Shown here piece after piece: positions 7,501 through 10,513 of a stretch of DNA of 10,513 bases. Within the stretch, counting starts at the first letter, position 1. Each line of letters opens with the position of its first letter. Source of the stretch: Chloroflexota bacterium (GTDB taxonomy: Bacteria; Chloroflexota; Anaerolineae; Anaerolineales; UBA4823); assembly GCA_012798185.1 (NCBI GenBank), contig JAAZNS010000440.1, positions 1-10,513 on the forward strand, given 5' to 3'. The notes below the pieces were generated by a model. The model had not been told where the DNA came from and ran no database searches. It was given only the letters and a program-made list of their open reading frames with translations. The position numbers and the translations under genes were made by a program.

Positions 7501-8191
7501 ATTCCCTCAACATTGCGCGAAGATCGGCTTTTACCTGATCGTATTCCGAAGACCTGCGTGCCTGCCGTTCTAGACTTCGTAAACGAGGTTCTAATTCTGC
7601 CAATATATCTCGCACCCGGTCTAAATTCCTGCGGGTTGTATCCAGGCGCCTTAAAGCTTCTTCTTTTCTCATACGGTGAAGGCCGATGCCAGCTGCTTCT
7701 TCGAATAACCTGCGTCGTTCTTCAGCTTTCAATGCCAATGCTTCATCTACCAATCCCTGACCAATAACGGTATAGGTGCGTTCCGCCAGCCCAGAATCGG
7801 AAAACAATTCGGAAATATCCTTCAAGCGGACCCTTTGACCGTTGAGAAGATACTCATTTTGTCCATCCCGGTAAGCACGGCGTGTTACTGCAACTTCAGA
7901 AAAATCAATGGGTAACCAGTTATCTTCATTATCGAAAACCATGGTAACCGACGCCATGCTTGCCCGTGGACGATGCTCCGAACCAGAGAAAATCATATCC
8001 TCGGTTTTTTTGCCCCGCAAAAGACTATAGGATTGCTCCCCTAATACCCAGCGAATACTATCGGCTATGTTTGATTTTCCCGATCCGTTCGGACCTACAA
8101 TAGCAGTGATTGCACCGACATATTCAAAAAGCGTGCGGTTGGCAAATGTTTTATATCCCTGTAACTCTAAAGATTTTAATCTTGTTGGCAT
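4589..8191 (-). CDS. smc: Chromosome segregation protein SMC
   Basis: SMC is the ATPase core of the bacterial condensin, working with ScpA and ScpB to organise and segregate chromosomes. The 1200-residue length is standard. The N-terminal head has Walker A GPNGSGKS at residues 33-40. Coiled coil runs from about 165 to 500, the hinge from about 505 to 670 (starting GLVGYSNGAQILL), and return coiled coil to about 1030. The C-terminal head has the ABC signature LSGGERS near 1102-1108 and Walker B with the LLDEVDAMLDEANV segment near 1125-1140. The start MPTRLKSLELQGYKTFA is the normal SMC beginning. The gene follows rnc by 5 bases, so the two are surely co-transcribed; its AAGGA is only 2 bases from the ATG, suggesting translation coupled to rnc. 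ftsY, often next in this cluster, is not present downstream; ppk2 converges instead. Confidence 0.98.
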   Translation of the reverse strand: MPTRLKSLELQGYKTFANRTLFEYVGAITAIVGPNGSGKSNIADSIRWVLGEQSYSLLRGKKTEDMIFSGSEHRPRASMASVTMVFDNEDNWLPIDFSEVAVTRRAYRDGQNEYLLNGQRVRLKDISELFSDSGLAERTYTVIGQGLVDEALALKAEERRRLFEEAAGIGLHRMRKEEALRRLDTTRRNLDRVRDILAELEPRLRSLERQARRSSEYDQVKADLRAMLREWYGYHWHRAQSELLEARTIAKEKQSQLEQIRQQQMNVSGQLLESRQKIQQLRARLSDLHSQLSKLHTLREEINREQAVTDERIRSLEEQNQLNIQEEIRLNEEFNNYLQEEMSSSGEVQLLIKDLAETRAQLETIQKEYIVQNRKRRELEKILQTKQKELDDIVAKITQLNTRIIERENQASKQKAMLEEISQTIAETQNNAQKAKELISRAQQEQMECEKAVRKCELSLANHRQIQQDIEKSREGKINQLTQEKASLAQYQARLEVLDQADKGLVGYSNGAQILLKAVRAGNIKGLDKALGNYLEVPEKLEKAIAAALGSAIEAVILEKYTDVDNALDLLANQEAQGILAPEISFKKDYQPRSLKPDRQVIGVASELVTSPPELRSLVDVLLGNVLVVNDREAAKQVIAKNKQDIRVITLAGELFNSNGLIEGRSGSKAGAITRTRERKEITSLIESLKEKIGISQKSLDKFDEQLTNSKIEEEKLSKALENAHHALNDIKNKVFQTTESFNQIERELNNLQNQRQQLENDINQWAGESQTLQMQIKENENLKGILLEKCDSLRQEINKYSVHDLQTQTTHWETRVILAEKTLKDAKSRLEERRNLVRKTKQLLENNQARKQAIVDTLKELKENKNKQQLAERMNAQEIDDLNRLIEPAENEMVEQEKIQDAILLDEAKVRQILNTAERNHTQSRISLAHKQEALEALQRRVEDDFGLVSYEYVEDISGPKPLPLKGLVEELPIVKEISPELEENISRQRAQLRRIGAINPEAQEEYQEVKRRYAFLTEQVADLEQADSDIRTVITELEELMAREFQKTFDLVQKEFSEIFTQLFGGGSAKLVLTAPDDLTETGIDIEARLPGKRTQGLSLLSGGERSLTATALIFSLLKVAPTPFCLLDEVDAMLDEANVGRFRDLLKELSNTTQFIVVTHNRNTVQVADVIYGITMGRDSSSQVISLKLDEIDKVVD

Positions 8192-8196
8192 AATCC

Positions 8197-8913
8197 TTAA
8201 TAATAATCCAATGAGTTTAATGCATCTCTGGCAGCTGCCTTTGTTGCTGCCTGTTTACTATGACCAAGTCCAACACCATATTTCTTATCGCCTACCCAAA
8301 CCTCGACTTCAAACAAACGATCATGGTCTGGTCCTGTGGTTGAAATCGTACGATAATTGGGCGGACCAAAACCCTGCGATTGAGCCCATTCCTGAAAAAC
8401 GCTCTTCGGATCTTGCTCTTTACGAGCTAATAAAATACCATCGGCAGCTTCCTTCAACATTGGTTCCAAAAATTTCTGTACCTCTGTTAGCCCCAGATCA
8501 AGGTATATGGCACCAATTAAAGCTTCGAACGTTCCACATAAGAGTGCTGGGCGTTTTCTTCCCCCAGCTGCAGCCTCTCCTCTTCCCAGCCGCATCGCTG
8601 CACCCAAATTGATGTTGCGGGCAAATTCTGCAAGCTGATCGGTGCGGACCAGTGCCGAACGCAAGCGGGTTAACTCCCCTTCCGCCATCTCGGGAAAATG
8701 ATTGTATAACCAGGCACCAACCAAAAAATCCAAAACCGCATCTCCTAAGAATTCCAACCTTTCGTTATCTTCCAGCGCTTCTGGATGTTCATTTAAATAA
8801 GAGCGGTGCGTTAGAGCGCGGGAAAGAAGCAATAGATCACTAAAGGGGATTCCTAATCGTGTTTTAAAATCAACAGGGGATTCAAACCCTGTAGATTCCA
8901 GAGGTAAACCCAT
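8197..8913 (-). CDS. rnc: Ribonuclease III
   Basis: RNase III cuts double-stranded RNA in rRNA maturation and mRNA control. From the ATG at 8913 the protein has 238 residues, a normal length. The endonuclease domain carries the signature NERLEFLGDAVLD at 50-62 with acidic residues Glu51, Glu54 and Asp58, plus Glu78 and Glu130. The dsRNA-binding domain covers about 169-235 (DPKSVFQEWAQ to SKQAATKAAARDAL). The position matching E. coli Asp114 is Gly127 (CGTFEA), an unusual change. ATG 8913 is preferred over ATG 8985 because AGGAGG lies 5 bases before it, and the longer version would begin ahead of the leader hairpin with non-family sequence. It forms an rnc-smc operon, with its own likely promoter at 9006-9033. 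Confidence 0.96.
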   Translation of the reverse strand: MGLPLESTGFESPVDFKTRLGIPFSDLLLLSRALTHRSYLNEHPEALEDNERLEFLGDAVLDFLVGAWLYNHFPEMAEGELTRLRSALVRTDQLAEFARNINLGAAMRLGRGEAAAGGRKRPALLCGTFEALIGAIYLDLGLTEVQKFLEPMLKEAADGILLARKEQDPKSVFQEWAQSQGFGPPNYRTISTTGPDHDRLFEVEVWVGDKKYGVGLGHSKQAATKAAARDALNSLDYY

Positions 8914-8937
8914 AACAGCCTCCTGGAACTCAGGGAG

Positions 8938-8971
8938 CGCCAAACACCCCACCCACGTCGGGTATTTGGCG
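8938..8971 (-). promoter_or_regulatory. Hairpin in the rnc leader, possible RNase III autoregulation site
   Basis: Bases 8938-8949 and 8960-8971 form a 12-bp stem with one G-T wobble and a 10-base loop, ending 24 bases before the rnc start codon on the minus strand. There is no T-run after it, so it is not a terminator. In E. coli and some other bacteria RNase III cleaves a stem in its own leader and lowers its own expression. The stem here is short for a classic RNase III site, so the role is an inference from position. Confidence 0.4.
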
Positions 8972-9005
8972 TTCCACAAGTTCAATATTTTTTTATATAT
9001 TATAT

Positions 9006-9033
9006 TTTATAACTGCTCAAGCTACGGTGTAAA
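9006..9033 (-). promoter_or_regulatory. Candidate promoter of the rnc-smc operon
   Basis: On the minus strand, TTTACA (9033-9028) is followed after 16 bases by TATAAA (9011-9006); each matches five of six consensus bases. Transcription would begin near 8999 and include the leader hairpin. The rest of the 273-base spacer between the PLP-enzyme gene and rnc (8914-9186) shows no coding sequence that I can support; it holds this promoter, the leader hairpin and a weak terminator-like element. Confidence 0.5.
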
Positions 9034-9133
9034 CGACCAAAATACATTTATTTACGGACACTGCAGACCCGTATCACCTCTTATTTCGAGCTCACCTATG
9101 CTGGCTGAGTAGTTACAATATTTGTTAATTCAG

Positions 9134-9154
9134 AAAAAGTAAGCCGCAAAGCTC
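9134..9154 (-). terminator. Weak terminator-like hairpin after the PLP-enzyme gene
   Basis: On the minus strand a 4-bp stem (9154-9151 with 9144-9141, one wobble) with a 6-base loop is followed two bases later by five Ts (9138-9134). It lies 33 bases beyond the stop codon. The stem is too short for confidence; readthrough into rnc is possible. Confidence 0.25.
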
Positions 9155-9186
9155 TCGTATTATACGCTATATCTTATTGAATTGGA

Positions 9187-10314
9187 TTAAGGTATTGTTT
9201 TCAATCCTGATCCGGTTAAAATCCCAATCACAGGTTCGGGAAGTGTACCTAATGTTTTTTTCCATGCGCTCCAAACTACTGCAGAAGTATGTTCTACAAA
9301 TAATCCGTTTTTTGCTAATTGTTTTCTACCCTCGATTATTTCCTCTTCAGATACCGTGAGAAATCTGCCATTGCAATTTTTAACAGAATTAAGTACTTCA
9401 TCGCCGCGAACAGGATACTTCACGCGGATTCCTTCTGCTATTGTTTCTTCATTCGAAATCATACGAAAGTCTAGCTGACCATAGGTTGAAACTGCCCATA
9501 AAGGGGCACAAAGCTCAGCCTGTACACCGACTAACATCGGCATTTTACTAATATATCCTGCAGTGTGCATAGCTTCGAAGCCTCTGCCAATTCCCAATAA
9601 TAAACCGCCCTGGCCGACAGGTGAAATGATCGTGCCCGGAGGTTCTCCTAATTGCTCATATAATTCGTAGGCAATCGTCGCGTATCCGGGTATGTTGAAG
9701 GGTAAATATGCATGACTGGCATATGCTATTGTTTGATTCTGGGCAGGTTTAGCATTCTCAAAGGCATCGATTAATACCTCAGTTGTTTTTGATCGTTTCC
9801 CAGGAATTGATACAATTTCTGCTCCATACGCTTCGATTTGAGATCGTTTTGGTCCAGAAGCTGATTCGGGAACATAGATGAGAACTTGAATGCCTGCTCT
9901 GGCAGCATATGCTGCAAAAGAAGCGCCAGCATTCCCGGATGAATCCTCCAGGGCAATTTTCACGCCGCGTTCCATTAAAAAACTGGTTATTATGGCGCTG
10001 CCACGGTCTTTAAATGAACCGGTTGGTTCCAAAAACTCACATTTAAAGGCAATTTTCTTTTCAGGATGGTCTTCAGCATTTATCCATACCAGCGGCGTAT
10101 TTCCCTCCCCTAAAGATATTTCCGGAAGCGTATCGGGAAGACCAAAGTTTTGGCGGTAACACCAGATTCCCTGCGCTGATGGGTTTTTTCCAGGTTGAAA
10201 TGGCAGTCCTTCGCTAAAATCGAACACACCACCACAATTTGAACATCGATAGGGTACGCCGGTCTCTGGATAAGGTTTTTTACAGTTTGAGCATTTAATA
10301 TTATCCAAAATCAT
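9187..10314 (-). CDS. thrC: Threonine synthase-like PLP-dependent enzyme with N-terminal zinc ribbon
   Basis: Threonine synthase converts O-phosphohomoserine to threonine using pyridoxal phosphate. The 375-residue protein has a four-cysteine ribbon (Cys8, Cys11, Cys24, Cys27), then EGNTPL (70-75) and EPTGSFKDRG (96-105) with Lys102 as the expected PLP lysine. SSGNAG (125-130) is the usual substrate/PLP loop, and PVGQGGLLLG (232-241) the glycine-rich phosphate-binding segment. EGIRVKYPV (294-302) also resembles threonine synthases. Related fold-type II enzymes look similar, so the exact substrate is less certain than the family. The start is ATG 10314, whose A is the last base of the moaE TGA; a TTG one codon upstream is also open but less likely. 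The partner genes of threonine synthesis are not in view; the visible operon partner is moaE. Confidence 0.8.
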   Translation of the reverse strand: MILDNIKCSNCKKPYPETGVPYRCSNCGGVFDFSEGLPFQPGKNPSAQGIWCYRQNFGLPDTLPEISLGEGNTPLVWINAEDHPEKKIAFKCEFLEPTGSFKDRGSAIITSFLMERGVKIALEDSSGNAGASFAAYAARAGIQVLIYVPESASGPKRSQIEAYGAEIVSIPGKRSKTTEVLIDAFENAKPAQNQTIAYASHAYLPFNIPGYATIAYELYEQLGEPPGTIISPVGQGGLLLGIGRGFEAMHTAGYISKMPMLVGVQAELCAPLWAVSTYGQLDFRMISNEETIAEGIRVKYPVRGDEVLNSVKNCNGRFLTVSEEEIIEGRKQLAKNGLFVEHTSAVVWSAWKKTLGTLPEPVIGILTGSGLKTIP

Positions 10315-10513
10315 CAATCCTTACCAGGCATTGGTGTATATTCACCTTCAATCCAAATTTCATCCGAATCGCCCACCTCTTTTTTCCAGACTGGTACGAT
10401 TTCCTTAAGGCGGTTGATGCCATAATGCACAGCATCAAAGATACCATCGTTGCGGTGTGAGGATGTACAGGCAATCAACACCGTGGGTATACCAGGATCT
10501 AGTTTACCAATTC
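10314..10513 (-). CDS. moaE: Molybdopterin synthase catalytic subunit MoaE, C-terminal part
   Basis: Only the last 65 codons are present; the gene begins to the right of the window. The peptide IGKLDPGIPTVLIACTSSHRNDG, followed by INRLKEIVPVWKKE and DEIWIEGE, is the MoaE pattern. MoaE with MoaD inserts two sulfurs into precursor Z (cPMP) to make molybdopterin. The two lysines spaced seven apart (LK-EIVPVW-K, residues 36 and 43 of the visible part) correspond to the active-site pair Lys119/Lys126 of E. coli MoaE, so the enzyme looks functional. Its TGA (10316-10314) overlaps the start of the PLP-enzyme gene by one base, which indicates one transcript and coupled translation. Whether a MoaD domain is fused upstream cannot be seen. 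Confidence 0.88.
   Translation of the reverse strand, partial: IGKLDPGIPTVLIACTSSHRNDGIFDAVHYGINRLKEIVPVWKKEVGDSDEIWIEGEYTPMPGKD

Noticed and set aside
5442..7767. Several plus-strand open frames of 84-108 codons opposite smc
   Set aside because: They are antisense shadows of the long SMC coiled-coil gene, lack ribosome binding sites and show no recognisable protein pattern.
8914..8985. Upstream ATG at 8985 that would give a 262-residue RNase III
   Set aside because: The extra 24 residues do not resemble RNase III and are encoded by the leader hairpin region; AGGAGG precedes ATG 8913.
9060..9090. Small TACGG/CCGTA hairpin on the minus strand between the PLP-enzyme gene and rnc
   Set aside because: It is only 5 bp with an 11-base loop, has no T-run and lies upstream of the likely rnc promoter.

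Overview
The window looks like ordinary chromosomal housekeeping DNA from an AT-rich bacterium (roughly 40% G+C by eye). The best guess is an Anaerolineae-like member of Chloroflexota. This is an inference from a Thr/Pro/Ser-rich linker of the 'TPTPT' style common in that phylum, a single-TM (non-lipoprotein) extracytoplasmic foldase, a DarA-type protein, and a zinc-binding form of S18. I see no rRNA, tRNA, CRISPR array, insertion sequence or phage gene. All complete genes have intact reading frames.

Left part (1-1971): the 3' end of a cyclic-di-AMP receptor-like gene (DarA/YaaQ family, + strand) converges with an AMMECR1-domain gene on the minus strand. The AMMECR1 gene is divergent from a ribosomal/replication operon, rpsF-ssb-rpsR (+ strand). 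The divergent spacer holds a good promoter for the AMMECR1 gene, a plausible rpsF promoter and a perfect 10-bp hairpin in the rpsF leader. That hairpin may be an S6:S18 autoregulatory element.

Middle (1972-4592): a strong hairpin separates rpsR from a membrane-anchored parvulin-type peptidyl-prolyl isomerase, whose SurA-like N-terminal region is interrupted by a ~73-residue Thr/Pro-rich linker. A good intrinsic terminator follows. Next come a promoter and a ~140-nt structured leader in front of a class I PPK2 polyphosphate kinase. Its stop codon overlaps the stop codon of the convergent smc gene.

Right part (4589-10513), all on the minus strand and read right to left: the 3' end of moaE overlaps by one base with a threonine-synthase-like PLP enzyme gene. 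Then come a spacer with a promoter and a leader hairpin, rnc (RNase III), and smc five bases after rnc. The rnc-smc pair is a widely conserved bacterial arrangement.

No new multi-gene system is evident. The items most worth a second look are the structured leader upstream of ppk2, the hairpin in the rnc leader (possible RNase III self-regulation), an Asp-to-Gly change at a conserved acidic position of RNase III, the rpsF leader hairpin, and two gene junctions whose very short Shine-Dalgarno spacing suggests coupled translation.
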